A stretch of 64,000 nt of DNA from Pseudomonas fluorescens. GTDB taxonomy: Bacteria; Pseudomonadota; Gammaproteobacteria; Pseudomonadales; Pseudomonadaceae. The stretch lies in contig NZ_CP148752.1 of NCBI RefSeq assembly GCF_040448305.1, forward strand, positions 2,294,001 to 2,358,000, written 5' to 3'. Under the pieces are notes generated by a model. It saw only the letters and a list, made by a program, of their open reading frames with translations, ran no database searches and was not told where the DNA came from. The translations under genes were made by a program, and so were the position numbers. How positions within the stretch are numbered: position 1 is the stretch's first letter; each line of letters starts with the position of its first letter. This document shows positions 8,052-17,685 of the stretch, in pieces.

Positions 8052-9068
8052 ATGGAAAACCTGGATGCGCTCGTCTCTCAAGCTCTAGAGGCTGTGCAAA
8101 GCGCTGAAGATATCAATGCCCTGGAGCAAATCCGGGTTCACTACCTTGGCAAGAAGGGTGAATTGACTCAGGTGATGAAGACCCTGGGGAATTTGCCGGC
8201 AGAGGAGCGTCCGCAGGTCGGTGCGCTGATCAACGTTGCCAAGGAGCGTGTCACAGAGGTCCTTAATGCGCGCAAGGCATTGTTTGAAGAAGCCGATCTG
8301 GCTGCCAAACTCTCCGCCGAGTCCATTGACGTGACCCTGCCTGGCCGTGGTCAGACCTCCGGTGGTCTGCATCCGGTTACCCGCACTCTGGAACGCGTCG
8401 AACAGTTCTTCACCCGTATTGGCTACGGCATCGCCGAAGGCCCTGAGGTCGAAGACGACTATCACAACTTCGAAGCGCTCAACATCCCAGGCCACCACCC
8501 GGCCCGGTCGATGCATGACACCTTCTATTTCAATGCGAACATGCTGTTGCGCACCCATACCTCGCCGGTACAGGTCCGCACCATGGAGTCGAAACAGCCG
8601 CCGATCCGCATCGTCTGCCCAGGCCGTGTATACCGCAGCGACTCCGATATCACCCACTCGCCGATGTTCCACCAGGTCGAAGGCCTGCTGATCGATCGCG
8701 ACATCAATTTCGCCGACCTCAAAGGCACCATCGAAGAGTTCCTGCGGGTGTTCTTCGAAAAGGAACTGGCGGTACGTTTCCGTCCTTCGTACTTCCCGTT
8801 CACCGAGCCATCCGCTGAAGTCGACATGGAATGCGTGATGTGCAGCGGTAAAGGCTGCCGCGTCTGCAAGCAGACCGGCTGGCTGGAAGTGATGGGCTGC
8901 GGCATGGTTCACCCGAACGTGCTGCGCATGTCCGGGATCGATCCGGAAGAGTTCTCGGGCTTTGCCTTCGGCATGGGCGTTGAGCGTCTGGCCATGCTGC
9001 GTTACGGCGTGAACGACTTGCGTCTGTTCTTCGACAACGACTTGCGGTTCCTCGCGCAATTTCGCTAG
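8052..9068 (+). CDS. pheS: Phenylalanyl-tRNA synthetase alpha subunit
   Basis: Catalytic subunit of the alpha2-beta2 enzyme that charges tRNA-Phe. The 338-residue product has an N-terminal coiled-coil arm for tRNA binding, then the class II core: motif 1 around GYGIAEGPEVEDDYHNF, motif 2 around CPGRVYRSDSDITHSPMF and motif 3 FGMGVERLAMLRYG. A Cys-rich stretch CVMCSGKGCRVC lies between motifs 2 and 3, as in gammaproteobacterial PheS. GGAG precedes the ATG. It is followed closely by pheT. Confidence 0.98.
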   Translation: MENLDALVSQALEAVQSAEDINALEQIRVHYLGKKGELTQVMKTLGNLPAEERPQVGALINVAKERVTEVLNARKALFEEADLAAKLSAESIDVTLPGRGQTSGGLHPVTRTLERVEQFFTRIGYGIAEGPEVEDDYHNFEALNIPGHHPARSMHDTFYFNANMLLRTHTSPVQVRTMESKQPPIRIVCPGRVYRSDSDITHSPMFHQVEGLLIDRDINFADLKGTIEEFLRVFFEKELAVRFRPSYFPFTEPSAEVDMECVMCSGKGCRVCKQTGWLEVMGCGMVHPNVLRMSGIDPEEFSGFAFGMGVERLAMLRYGVNDLRLFFDNDLRFLAQFR

Positions 9069-9094
9069 TCGTAACGAATTCTTAGGAGAGCAGG

Positions 9095-11473
9095 ATGAAA
9101 TTCAGTGAACAATGGCTGCGTGGCTGGGTTAGCCCGCAGGTAAGTCGCGACGAGCTGGTTGCTCGTCTGTCGATGGCCGGTCTTGAGGTCGATAGCGTTA
9201 CGCCGGCCGCCGGTGTTTTCAGTGGCGTGGTCGTTGGCGAGGTGCTGAGCACCGAGCAGCACCCGGACGCCGACAAACTGCGCGTGTGCCAGGTCAGCAA
9301 CGGTTCGGAAACCTTCCAGGTTGTTTGCGGTGCGCCAAACGTGCGCCCGGGCCTGAAGATTCCTTTCGCCATGATCGGCGCCGAGCTGCCAGGCGACTTC
9401 AAGATCAAGAAGGCCAAGCTGCGTGGCGTTGAGTCCAATGGCATGCTGTGCTCGCAATCCGAGCTGCAGGTCGGTGAAGGTAATGACGGCCTGATGGAGC
9501 TGCCGGTCGATGCGCCGGTAGGCAAGGATTTCCGCGTTTATCTGGACCTGGAAGACGCCAGCATCGAGGTCGATTTGACCCCGAACCGTGGTGACTGCCT
9601 GTCCCTGGCCGGTCTGGCCCGTGAAGTCGGCGCGCTGTACGCCGCTCCTGTGGTCCGTCCGGTAGTGGCTTCGGTTCCTGCCGCGCACGACGAAGTGCGT
9701 TCGGTAGAAGTGCTGGCGCCCGCCGCGTGCCCGCGCTACCTCGGTCGAGTGATTCGTAACGTCGACCTGTCCAGGCCTACGCCGCTGTGGATGGTTGAGC
9801 GCCTGCGTCGTGCAGATGTGCGCAGCATCGACGCTGCCGTCGACATCACCAACTACGTGATGCTGGAACTGGGTCAGCCGCTGCACGCCTTCGATCTCGC
9901 CGAAATCAACGGTGGCATTCGTGTGCGCATGGCCGAAGAGGGCGAGAAGCTGGTGCTGCTCGACGGTCAGGAAGTCAGCCTGCGTAGCGATACGCTGGTG
10001 ATTGCCGACCACTCCCGCGCACTGGCAATCGCTGGTGTCATGGGTGGCGAGCACAGCGGTGTTTCCGCGACCACCCGTGATGTGTTCCTGGAAAGCGCTT
10101 TCTTCGACCAGATCGCCGTAGCAGGCAAGGCCCGTTCCTATGGCCTGCACACCGATGCATCGCATCGCTATGAGCGTGGCGTGGACTGGCAACTGGCCCG
10201 CGAAGCCATGGAGCGCGCGACTGGCTTGCTGCTGGAAATCACCGGTGGTGAAGCGGGTCCGATCATCGAGACCGTCAGCGAACAGCACCTGCCGAAAATT
10301 GCGCCGGTCACTTTGCGCGCGCAGCGCATTACCCAGATGCTGGGTATGGAAATGGATTCGGCCGAAGTGGAGCGTCTGCTCAATGCCTTGGGCCTGACCA
10401 TTACTGCCGACGGGGCAGGGCAGTGGCGTGTAGAAGTGCCAAGCCATCGCTTCGATATCAGCCTGGAAGTCGACCTGATCGAAGAACTGGCACGCCTGTA
10501 TGGCTACAACCGTTTGCCGGTTCGTTACCCGCAAGCGCGTCTGGCGCCGCAAGCCAAGGCAGAAGCCCGTAGCGACCTGCCTGAACTGCGCCGCCTGCTG
10601 GTTGCCCGTGGGTATCAGGAAGCAATTACCTACAGCTTCATCGATCCGAAACAGTTCGAACTGTTTAATCCGGGTGTGGAGCCGTTGCTGCTGGCCAATC
10701 CGATCTCCAATGACATGGCTGCCATGCGTTCGTCGCTGTGGCCGGGTCTGGTCAAGGCGCTTCAGCACAACCTGAACCGTCAGCAGGATCGCGTGCGTCT
10801 GTTCGAAAGCGGCCTGCGTTTCGTTGGCCAGCTTGAAGGTCTGAAACAAGAGCCGATGTTGGCGGGTGTTGTTTGCGGCAGTCGCCTGCCGGAAGGCTGG
10901 GCGCAGGGTCGCGATACCGTCGACTTCTTCGACGTCAAGGCTGACGTGGAATCGGTGCTGGGCTTCGCCGGTGCTCTGGATGCGTTCACTTTCGTGCCGG
11001 GCAAGCACCCCGCGCTGCACCCGGGTCAAACCGCGCGCATCGAGCGTGACGGTCGTCTGGTCGGCTTCGTTGGCGCGATCCACCCTGAATTGTCGAAAAC
11101 CCTCGGTCTCGACCGTCCGGTCTTCGTCTTCGAATTGGTTCTGGCGGAAGTGGCGTCGGGCAAAATGCCTAAATTCCACGAGTTATCGCGCTTTCCTGAA
11201 GTGCGTCGTGACCTTGCACTGATTGCTCACAAAGACGTTGCAGCCACGGCTGTACTGGACGTAATCCGTGAAAATGCAGGCGAATGGCTGACAGACCTCA
11301 GGCTATTTGACGTGTATCAGGGTAAAGGCATTGATCCTGATAGAAAAAGCCTTGCAGTCGGCTTGACCTGGCAGCATCCATCGCGCACTCTTAATGACGA
11401 TGAGGTGAATACCGCAACGCAAAACATCCTCACCTCGCTCGAACAAAGGTTGAACGCCACGTTAAGGAAGTGA
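9095..11473 (+). CDS. pheT: Phenylalanyl-tRNA synthetase beta subunit
   Basis: The 792-residue partner of PheS, needed for assembly, tRNA recognition and editing of Tyr-tRNA-Phe. The start MKFSEQWLRGWV, the tRNA-binding (EMAP-like) domain with HPDADKLRVCQV, the B3/B4 editing domain, B5 and the C-terminal ferredoxin-like anticodon-binding domain ending LEQRLNATLRK are all in order. A GGAGAG ribosome site precedes ATG 9095. The stop is 3 bases before ihfA, so the two are co-translated. Confidence 0.98.
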   Translation: MKFSEQWLRGWVSPQVSRDELVARLSMAGLEVDSVTPAAGVFSGVVVGEVLSTEQHPDADKLRVCQVSNGSETFQVVCGAPNVRPGLKIPFAMIGAELPGDFKIKKAKLRGVESNGMLCSQSELQVGEGNDGLMELPVDAPVGKDFRVYLDLEDASIEVDLTPNRGDCLSLAGLAREVGALYAAPVVRPVVASVPAAHDEVRSVEVLAPAACPRYLGRVIRNVDLSRPTPLWMVERLRRADVRSIDAAVDITNYVMLELGQPLHAFDLAEINGGIRVRMAEEGEKLVLLDGQEVSLRSDTLVIADHSRALAIAGVMGGEHSGVSATTRDVFLESAFFDQIAVAGKARSYGLHTDASHRYERGVDWQLAREAMERATGLLLEITGGEAGPIIETVSEQHLPKIAPVTLRAQRITQMLGMEMDSAEVERLLNALGLTITADGAGQWRVEVPSHRFDISLEVDLIEELARLYGYNRLPVRYPQARLAPQAKAEARSDLPELRRLLVARGYQEAITYSFIDPKQFELFNPGVEPLLLANPISNDMAAMRSSLWPGLVKALQHNLNRQQDRVRLFESGLRFVGQLEGLKQEPMLAGVVCGSRLPEGWAQGRDTVDFFDVKADVESVLGFAGALDAFTFVPGKHPALHPGQTARIERDGRLVGFVGAIHPELSKTLGLDRPVFVFELVLAEVASGKMPKFHELSRFPEVRRDLALIAHKDVAATAVLDVIRENAGEWLTDLRLFDVYQGKGIDPDRKSLAVGLTWQHPSRTLNDDEVNTATQNILTSLEQRLNATLRK

Positions 11474-11476
11474 CGT

Positions 11477-11779
11477 ATGGGGGCTCTGACGAAAGCTGAG
11501 ATGGCGGAACGTCTGTATGAAGAGCTGGGCCTGAACAAACGGGAGGCCAAGGAATTGGTCGAACTGTTTTTTGAAGAAATCAGGCACGCTCTTGAAGACA
11601 ACGAACAAGTCAAATTGTCCGGTTTCGGCAATTTCGACCTTCGGGACAAACGCCAGCGGCCTGGCCGCAATCCGAAAACGGGGGAAGAAATCCCGATCAC
11701 GGCTCGCCGTGTGGTCACCTTTCGTCCAGGGCAGAAGTTGAAGGCCCGAGTTGAGGCTTATGCTGGAACCAAGTCATAA
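11477..11779 (+). CDS. ihfA: Integration host factor alpha subunit
   Basis: A 100-residue DNA-bending protein that pairs with IhfB. It opens MGALTKAEMAERLYEELG, carries the beta-arm region RDKRQRPGRNPKTGEEIPI with the intercalating Pro, and ends AYAGTKS. IHF supports phage and element integration, so it is apt that it lies next to an integration hotspot, though this order is simply the ancestral one. It overlaps the MerR-type gene by 20 bases. Confidence 0.98.
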   Translation: MGALTKAEMAERLYEELGLNKREAKELVELFFEEIRHALEDNEQVKLSGFGNFDLRDKRQRPGRNPKTGEEIPITARRVVTFRPGQKLKARVEAYAGTKS

Positions 11780-12116
11780 CGACGAGCTCCCCGTCATCCC
11801 GGGCAAACGCTACTTCACCATTGGTGAAGTCAGCGAGCTGTGTGCGGTAAAACCGCACGTGCTGCGCTACTGGGAGCAGGAGTTTCCTCAACTCAACCCT
11901 GTCAAACGCCGCGGAAACCGCCGGTATTATCAGCGCCAGGACGTGCTGATGATCCGGCAGATCCGCGCGCTTCTTTACGATCAGGGGTTCACCATCGGCG
12001 GAGCGCGCCTGCGCTTGTCCGGCGATGAAGCCAAAGACGACACTACCCAATACAAGCAAATGATCCGCCAGATGATCGCCGAGCTCGAAGATGTTCTGGT
12101 GGTACTCAAGAAATAA
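11760..12116 (+). CDS. MerR-family transcriptional regulator
   Basis: A 118-residue protein with a MerR winged-helix domain at the N-terminus: YFTIGEVSELCAVKPHVLRY then WEQEFPQLNPVKRRGNRRYY, and a short C-terminal helix ending EDVLVVLKK with no effector domain. This gene follows ihfA and precedes tRNA-Pro in pseudomonads generally. ATG 11760 lies inside ihfA with a GAGG just before it, so it is translationally coupled. Its targets are unknown. Confidence 0.92.
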   Translation: MLEPSHNDELPVIPGKRYFTIGEVSELCAVKPHVLRYWEQEFPQLNPVKRRGNRRYYQRQDVLMIRQIRALLYDQGFTIGGARLRLSGDEAKDDTTQYKQMIRQMIAELEDVLVVLKK

Positions 12117-12205
12117 ATTCCTGCTTTTAAATACTTCCAGTTTTCAAAAGCTTGCGATATATTCTTGAGCGTTCCTCGAGATGAGGAACAGGTTTCACGC
12201 CTAGT

Positions 12206-12282
12206 CGGGGCGTAGCGCAGTCCGGTAGCGCACTAGCATGGGGTGCTAGGGGTCGAGTGTTCGAATCACTCCGTCCCGACCA
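12206..12282 (+). tRNA. tRNA-Pro(GGG)
   Basis: A 77-base tRNA starting CGGGGCG and ending CGTCCCGACCA with encoded CCA. The anticodon stem CTAGC/GCTAG closes a loop with GGG, and the T arm contains GTTCGAATC. It is a classic integration site: the integrase gene of the island begins 82 bases downstream and points toward it. The tRNA is intact, so its 3' end was rebuilt by the inserted element or serves as attL. Confidence 0.97.
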
Positions 12283-12298
12283 TATTTTTCAATGACTT

Positions 12299-12321
12299 AG
12301 CCGCCTTTTGGTGGCTTTTTC
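12299..12321 (+). terminator. Intrinsic terminator after tRNA-Pro
   Basis: AGCCGCC / GGTGGCT stem with a TTTT loop followed by a T-run. It ends the tRNA transcript and lies before the convergent integrase stop. Confidence 0.75.
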
Positions 12322-12363
12322 GTTTCTACTCTAGTGACATTCCGAGTGACCCTAGGGGTTTTT

Positions 12364-13548
12364 CTATACCTGCCTCCTTTTCAGGATCGTCAGCGCTGGT
12401 GCGCGTGAGTCGGTTGCTGATACCTTATTTGCCGCTGCAATCAGTTGATCCAGCTCTGCTGCCGAGTAGTGACTAGTGATGCTGCCGTTCTTGTGTCCGA
12501 GCAAAGCTTTCCGGTCTTCCTCGGTCACACCAGCGGCACGCAAGCGCCTACCGAAAGAATGCTTGAGGTCGTGGATGCGGATTCGCAAAAATCCGTCATG
12601 CGCTGGCCTCAAGTACTTTTCCTGCCACTTCTTCGCAGCCCTGACCCGCGCCTTCTTCCATGCCGAGTCATTCATGCGGTGCACAGTCGTTTCATTCCCT
12701 TCGCCATCTGGCTTGCCAAACGGAAACACGAACAGCGGATGCTTGCCTCGCTGCTTCTCGATGACCGACTTGGCCACGTTATTCAGCACTACCAGGCGTT
12801 CATCGCCGTTCTTCACTCCTGCCCGAGCACTCCTGCCGCCAAACCTTGCCGGTATCAGGAATACGCTCGTCGCCAGTTCTGGCACGGCAATCTCCCAATC
12901 CCACTGAAGCTTGCACACCTCCTGCTCCCTGCATCCCGTGTTGACCTTGAACATCGCCATGGCTTGCAGATGAGCGGGCAGTTCGGCGAATAAGATCGAC
13001 TGCTCTTCCCACGAGAGCGGGTAGGGCTTGCGACTGGTCGTCTTCTCATCCAGCAGCGAGATCATTGGCACCACGTCTAGCCAAGGCCGGCGCTCATCAT
13101 CCCGCCACTTCCGTGCACACAGGTTCAGCACCCTAATCACCCGCTGAAGGGCGATATTCACCGTCCTGTTCGTTACCGGCTTTCCGATCTCCGGTGCCAG
13201 CTTCGAGCGAATGTAAGACGCCAGGCTGTTGTCGTCGACGTGCGTGATCGGCAGGTGACCTATAAACGGGTCTAGCTGCGCCATATAAGTTGCTGATATA
13301 TGAATCGAAGCTTGATCCTTCACCTCAAGCAGGAACTTGATGGAAGCTTCCCGCCATGTCCGCACCGTCCTGACGCCATAGACCTTCTGTTGCCGCAACT
13401 TCTCCAGCATGTGGATCAGGTACTGCTCGGCTTCTGCCCGGTCACAAGTGCCAGTACTCTCTTGAATTCGCTCTCCTCGGTATTTTTTGTCGATTTTCCA
13501 GATGCCGTTCGGCATTTTTTGGAGGCCTGTAATTGCTTTTTGGGCCAT
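12364..13548 (-). CDS. Tyrosine-type integrase of the island
   Basis: The 394-residue recombinase has an N-terminal arm-binding region, a SAM-like core-binding domain around residues 80-180 and a C-terminal catalytic domain. Catalytic residues visible are Arg in TGCREQEVCKLQ, the HxxR-like RIHDLKHSFGRRL, LLGHKNGS and a Tyr in ITSHYS. It lies next to tRNA-Pro and points toward it, as island integrases do, so tRNA-Pro is the likely attachment site. An AAGGAG ribosome site inside the end of the upstream gene sets ATG 13548. Confidence 0.93.
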   Translation of the reverse strand: MAQKAITGLQKMPNGIWKIDKKYRGERIQESTGTCDRAEAEQYLIHMLEKLRQQKVYGVRTVRTWREASIKFLLEVKDQASIHISATYMAQLDPFIGHLPITHVDDNSLASYIRSKLAPEIGKPVTNRTVNIALQRVIRVLNLCARKWRDDERRPWLDVVPMISLLDEKTTSRKPYPLSWEEQSILFAELPAHLQAMAMFKVNTGCREQEVCKLQWDWEIAVPELATSVFLIPARFGGRSARAGVKNGDERLVVLNNVAKSVIEKQRGKHPLFVFPFGKPDGEGNETTVHRMNDSAWKKARVRAAKKWQEKYLRPAHDGFLRIRIHDLKHSFGRRLRAAGVTEEDRKALLGHKNGSITSHYSAAELDQLIAAANKVSATDSRAPALTILKRRQV

Positions 13549-13832
13549 GGTTCTGCTCCTTTGGCTTCCACATGGCGCTCGCTGCGAGGCCGATTGTTGT
13601 CCTGTTTCGCCACCTTTTCAACTGACTTGCTTGCGATCCAGGCATCCGCCCACTCGTCGAGCTCGATCCGGTCGAACGCAACGCCCTGGGTGCCGATGGG
13701 AAACTCGCGAACATTGGGTCGCACGGACTTGTTGAATTCGTCCCGGCACATGCCGAGGTAGCCGTAGGCGTGCTTGAGGCGGATAAAGCGCGGGGGAGGG
13801 GCTGAAACTTGGGCTGCGCTGTTATTGGCCAT
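13416..13832 (-). CDS. AlpA/excisionase-like DNA-binding protein
   Basis: A 138-residue basic protein starting MANNSAAQVSAPPPRFIRL. Residues about 17-65 look like a short winged-helix of the AlpA/Xis type (LKHAYGYLGMCRDEFNK, then DRIELDEWADAWI, the usual 'target binds here, is a residue W' ending). The C-terminal half is Lys/Arg rich and overlaps the start of the integrase by 133 bases in another frame. It also overlaps the gene upstream by 11 bases. Position directly before int supports a role in excision or its control. Confidence 0.7.
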   Translation of the reverse strand: MANNSAAQVSAPPPRFIRLKHAYGYLGMCRDEFNKSVRPNVREFPIGTQGVAFDRIELDEWADAWIASKSVEKVAKQDNNRPRSERHVEAKGAEPWPKKQLQASKKCRTASGKSTKNTEESEFKRVLALVTGQKPSST

Positions 13833-14466
13833 GTGCGTCTTGCTCCATACCGCGCGTGGTGGCAGAAGGTGGGGGAGTTAGGCGGTTACTTTGGCTATGG
13901 CGGCATCTGCAATCTGCAATCTTCATTGCGCCTTGCGCGTCGTTCACGTAGGCCGGATCGAAACCGCCAGCCAGATGAATGGTCCCTTGGCACGCACGGA
14001 GATTTTCACGGGTGAGTTTCAGTGCCTGGACCAACTCCTCTTTCTGGACGCCGTACTCGATCGCCAAGGCGCGAAGGCGTTTCGCCTCTGCCTGTTGCTC
14101 AAGCGCCATCTCTTCGAAGTATTCGTCTGGCTCCCAAGAGGACGGGATGATCTCGGCTTTCCAGTCGCGCCAAAACTCGACACTCTCGCCCTGCTCAAGC
14201 ATTTGGGCCTTCAGAGTGCAACATGATTGACCTCTGCGTGGAGGGCTTGCCCATGCAGATGTAATGTGGGGCAGCCCCCACCGTCGGTATTGTTTCCCAC
14301 TGCCCGGTTCATGGGGCGGTCCGTACCATTGGTTATGCACGCAGAGGCTTGGCTTTTGCACTTTGGACTTGAACGGTTTCTTGTCCAGTTGCACGAACGG
14401 GGCCAACGCCGGATAGCGATCAATGCCGACGCGCTGGAAGTATTCAGCTAAAGGTGGCGTTTGCAT
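13822..14466 (-). CDS. Hypothetical protein of the integrative element (214 aa)
   Basis: The product starts MQTPPLAEYFQRVGIDRYPA and contains a long helical, charged middle (EEMALEQQAEAKRLRALAIE) likely to form a coiled coil. A Cys is seen in QSCCTLKA. GGGAGG 6 bases before ATG 14466 fixes the start; a longer upstream frame lies inside the primase gene. It overlaps the primase stop by 23 bases, so it belongs to the same leftward operon. I do not recognise a family; replication accessory or packaging interference are possibilities only. Confidence 0.65.
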   Translation of the reverse strand: MQTPPLAEYFQRVGIDRYPALAPFVQLDKKPFKSKVQKPSLCVHNQWYGPPHEPGSGKQYRRWGLPHITSAWASPPRRGQSCCTLKAQMLEQGESVEFWRDWKAEIIPSSWEPDEYFEEMALEQQAEAKRLRALAIEYGVQKEELVQALKLTRENLRACQGTIHLAGGFDPAYVNDAQGAMKIADCRCRHSQSNRLTPPPSATTRGMEQDAHGQ

Positions 14467-17269
14467 TCGTACCTCCCCAGCCGAGCAGGCTGATGTCGAT
14501 GTTTTTCGCCTGCAGCTCTTTGAGCGACAGGTAGAGCATCGCACGGCCACCGGCCATACCGGCGTGCGGCGCGGACTTCACGAAATAGGGTTCTTCATTG
14601 ATCAGCTTGGTGAACTGGCCAGCGCTGCTGATCACCGGCGCGATGCGTTCTTCCAGTGTGCAGTAGCGGGAGTACGCGGCATGGCCCAGCACCGGGTCGA
14701 GGATCAGGTATTCCGGGGTTACCGAGTAATGTAGGCCTTCCACCAGATGCACATGGCCCTGCCCCGTCTCGGCAGTGCTTTGGGAAACGGCCACGATGAT
14801 CGCGATCTTTTGCATGACCAGGTCAATCTCACTCTGTACATAGCCATCGCCATCCTCGCCATAGCGCTCGATTAATGCCTTAATCACCGTATCCAACTCA
14901 GACAACGCTTTGAACAGGTGAAGTTGCCCACAAACCTCCGAGAGTATCCACAGACCCACCAAGACCACCTGATACGAGTAGCGCGGCCGGTCGTCCATGT
15001 CTTCTGGAAGTTGCAGCGAGGCTTTTTCCATCAGTTGCTTGATCTCTTCCAGTGACATGGTCAAGCTGGTGGCCATGATCGCTTTACCTAGTCTGCGCAG
15101 GTGTTCGCAGCCATCGGTAGCTCGCCGGAAGTGTTCCCGGCAGTACTTCCGTTTGAGTTTGGTCAGATGAACGCGAATGCTGCGTTCCTGCAACGCCGGC
15201 ATCTCAATCTCTTGCTCTGAAATGACAATCAACGGTGCCGACAACGGGATGGCGAAGGCTTCTGCATTGGTGCGGCCCATGACGGGCCCTCCCAACCGAC
15301 CTTTCAGGGTTGCCTCGCCGTTCCATGCCTGCTTGATGCGTTCGCCCACATCCTTGTATGCCTTACTGGTCATCTTGCTTTTATTGAACTCTTCGATGAT
15401 GCGAGGAACCGTCGTGGTGTTCGACAGGTAATCCAGCATGCCGTAGGGCGAGGTCGACGGTGCGCTGACCCCGGAGTCTTTGACCATGTAGTCGGTGCCG
15501 TTGAGCCATGTGATCAGGCCAGCGGTCTTCGACTTGCCGGCGCCAGCACTACCCCACAGCGAGAGGCTCGGGAACTGGCTAAATAGGCGCATTAAGTGGG
15601 TCTTGACGTGTGCCGCGACACACCAGCCGATCAGCAGGCCAACTTCGTATTTCTGGTTGATCTTGAGCAGGTGGAACAATGCCTGGTCAACGTCCTGATC
15701 TCCCTTCTCGCATATGCTGGTGTCGGCAAAATAAGGACGGGCCAGCAGGTTGCCGAGGAACTGGTGGGTGCCGCGTACCTTGACCGTGTTCACCGACATA
15801 TCAGGTTCAACATACGTGAACAGGGGAATGTCATCGACGAAATCCAGGTGGACCCCGGCGGCGTAGACTTGAATAATTTCTCCCACGTCCTGAGCCTCCC
15901 CAAAGACAGCGATTTTGATTTTCTGTACGTCGAGGTCGGTGCCCTGAAACGTCAGGTTTTCGATGCCCTCTAGTTCCTTCAGGAACGCTGAGCGACTGCT
16001 GAAAGCCGACTCTTTGAAAATAATCTTGCCCAGGTCGTTGCCGTTTTGCAGGACCGACATGCTGGTGCCGATACGACGCGGCCGGGTACCGTTTTGCGGC
16101 ACGTCAATAAACACGTCGATCGGCTGTAGGGTGAAGTTGCAGATCCGCCGCTTGCCGTCGCCTTGCCGGATGTAATAGCCATCGGGTTCGACCACGGCGC
16201 ACAGGCCGGCGTCCTGATCACCACCGCGATTGGCCCCGGCCTCGATCGCGCAGCCTTCACACGGACGCTTGCTGAGCAGGGCGCGGATCGCGTTGCAACC
16301 AAAGCCGAACGTCGGGGTGTGTTCGACGTAGCGGATCTGCGCCTCGATGTGATCGCGGCGCAACTTGGCGGTGTTGTACTTGCTCGACTTGGCACTGCTG
16401 GCCAGCCGCGCCGCCAAGCTTTCGGCCACCGTCTGCGACACCCCGGCGCGCACGATGTAGGCGGCCAACTGGGTCGCGACCTGGTTGTACGACGCATCCG
16501 CCTTCAGCGAGTCGCTGTCGCATAGCATCTGGATACACGCCGGTACCGGCTCGCGGATCGCTTCCATGTCGGCGGAAGAGGCGATGATCACCAGTTTGGG
16601 CTTGGCGGTGACGCGCTTTTTGGATTCATCGAACAAGGCCCGCAACTCCTCCGCCACCTGCCCTTGCGGGGCGTCGACCTCGACGGTGCGCGGCGTTTTT
16701 ACCCACTCGCGGTAGCGGTCAACGGTCAGATCAGCCAGTTCATCCGGCGTAACTGGTACCCGGTAGTTGCCGTCATAGCGTTGTTGATTGACGATGCGGA
16801 AACTGTTGCCCCGGCCGCTGCAGTAGACCGAGTAGTCGAGGCCGCTGACGAACAGGCCGCGGGCCATTTCCTTGTAGATTTCCGGCAGGCGCAGGATGAA
16901 GCGTTTGCTCGTGAAAAACGTCTCATTGACTAGAATGTGCAGGCCCTTGCTACCCGAGAGAAAGATTTCGATGCAGCCTTTCGGCACGCCCATGCGGGTC
17001 AGCTTGCCGATCAGTTCCTGCCCGCTGGCGATGGCTTGGCCGAGGTCATCCTTGCAGTCGATGTCAAAATACAGCGGGCCACGGTAGCCGATCTTGTCGC
17101 GGTTGCGCGGCAGTTCGGCCTCGGTGCCGTCGTTGACCATCTGGTTCAGCGCGAGGATGGTCAGTTTCTTCGCGCCTTGCGCTTTGGCCAGTACCACCGG
17201 GTCTTCGCCAGGGGGGCAGCGCAGTAGGAACCAGGCGTCATGTTCAGAGCGTTGGTAGTAGTGGTACAT
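14444..17269 (-). CDS. AEP-type primase fused to helicase
   Basis: A 941-residue replication protein. The N-terminal half resembles archaeo-eukaryotic primases: the metal-binding DxD at residues 69-71 (YFDIDCKDD), the SGSKGLHI motif with His111, and a third acidic residue near LDYSVYCSGRG. A Cys cluster (C325, C337, C340, C357) may bind zinc or an iron-sulphur cluster. The C-terminal half has a P-loop GSAGAGKS at 573-580 and an ATPase body. Such primase-helicases start replication of plasmids, satellites and integrative elements. It is the largest gene of the int-proximal operon. Confidence 0.82.
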   Translation of the reverse strand: MYHYYQRSEHDAWFLLRCPPGEDPVVLAKAQGAKKLTILALNQMVNDGTEAELPRNRDKIGYRGPLYFDIDCKDDLGQAIASGQELIGKLTRMGVPKGCIEIFLSGSKGLHILVNETFFTSKRFILRLPEIYKEMARGLFVSGLDYSVYCSGRGNSFRIVNQQRYDGNYRVPVTPDELADLTVDRYREWVKTPRTVEVDAPQGQVAEELRALFDESKKRVTAKPKLVIIASSADMEAIREPVPACIQMLCDSDSLKADASYNQVATQLAAYIVRAGVSQTVAESLAARLASSAKSSKYNTAKLRRDHIEAQIRYVEHTPTFGFGCNAIRALLSKRPCEGCAIEAGANRGGDQDAGLCAVVEPDGYYIRQGDGKRRICNFTLQPIDVFIDVPQNGTRPRRIGTSMSVLQNGNDLGKIIFKESAFSSRSAFLKELEGIENLTFQGTDLDVQKIKIAVFGEAQDVGEIIQVYAAGVHLDFVDDIPLFTYVEPDMSVNTVKVRGTHQFLGNLLARPYFADTSICEKGDQDVDQALFHLLKINQKYEVGLLIGWCVAAHVKTHLMRLFSQFPSLSLWGSAGAGKSKTAGLITWLNGTDYMVKDSGVSAPSTSPYGMLDYLSNTTTVPRIIEEFNKSKMTSKAYKDVGERIKQAWNGEATLKGRLGGPVMGRTNAEAFAIPLSAPLIVISEQEIEMPALQERSIRVHLTKLKRKYCREHFRRATDGCEHLRRLGKAIMATSLTMSLEEIKQLMEKASLQLPEDMDDRPRYSYQVVLVGLWILSEVCGQLHLFKALSELDTVIKALIERYGEDGDGYVQSEIDLVMQKIAIIVAVSQSTAETGQGHVHLVEGLHYSVTPEYLILDPVLGHAAYSRYCTLEERIAPVISSAGQFTKLINEEPYFVKSAPHAGMAGGRAMLYLSLKELQAKNIDISLLGWGGTNANATFS

Positions 17270-17271
17270 GC

Positions 17272-17538
17272 TTATGCCCCCCCCGCTGATTTGCTACTTT
17301 TGACATGCCCCAAGGCCAACTCCAGCAGCAGGCGGTCGACCGCCCGGGCAGAGACATGTCGGTGGCGGAGAGAGTTGCATGAGGTAAACCAGCCAGACAC
17401 GGTGTCAAGCAGATATCCGGTGTATTTTGTGAGGTCTAGGTGGGACAAACAGTGGGTTTTGGCGATGCGGCGGATGAACGCCAAGCGTTCGTCAGCAGTC
17501 ATCCTTTCCCCGGTGGTGCTGGGAGGCTTTTTTGTCAT
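17272..17538 (-). CDS. Small helix-turn-helix-like protein (88 aa)
   Basis: The product starts MTKKPPSTTGERMTADERLA and has a predicted helix-turn-helix around HLDLTKYTGYLLDTVSGWF followed by RHVSARAVDRLLLEL, reminiscent of XRE/phage regulator folds. The stop is 2 bases before the primase start, so it is coupled to it. The frame stays open upstream to 17670, but the sequence there is less protein-like. A regulator of the replication operon is the best guess. Confidence 0.6.
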   Translation of the reverse strand: MTKKPPSTTGERMTADERLAFIRRIAKTHCLSHLDLTKYTGYLLDTVSGWFTSCNSLRHRHVSARAVDRLLLELALGHVKSSKSAGGA

Positions 17539-17685
17539 TTTGGTTTCCAGGTCGCACCCTTGAAAACCAAGGGGCTCCGTCTCTAGTACCGAAGTGAAGA
17601 GGCAAAATTGCCGGACAAGCCGAGCATCAAACTTGAGTGCCGTCCTCTCAGTTGGGACGGTCACCCGCAATCAATCCTTACGTTC

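Noticed and set aside
9065..11179. 704-codon open frame on the minus strand
   Set aside because: It is fully antisense to pheT and its protein has no sensible composition.
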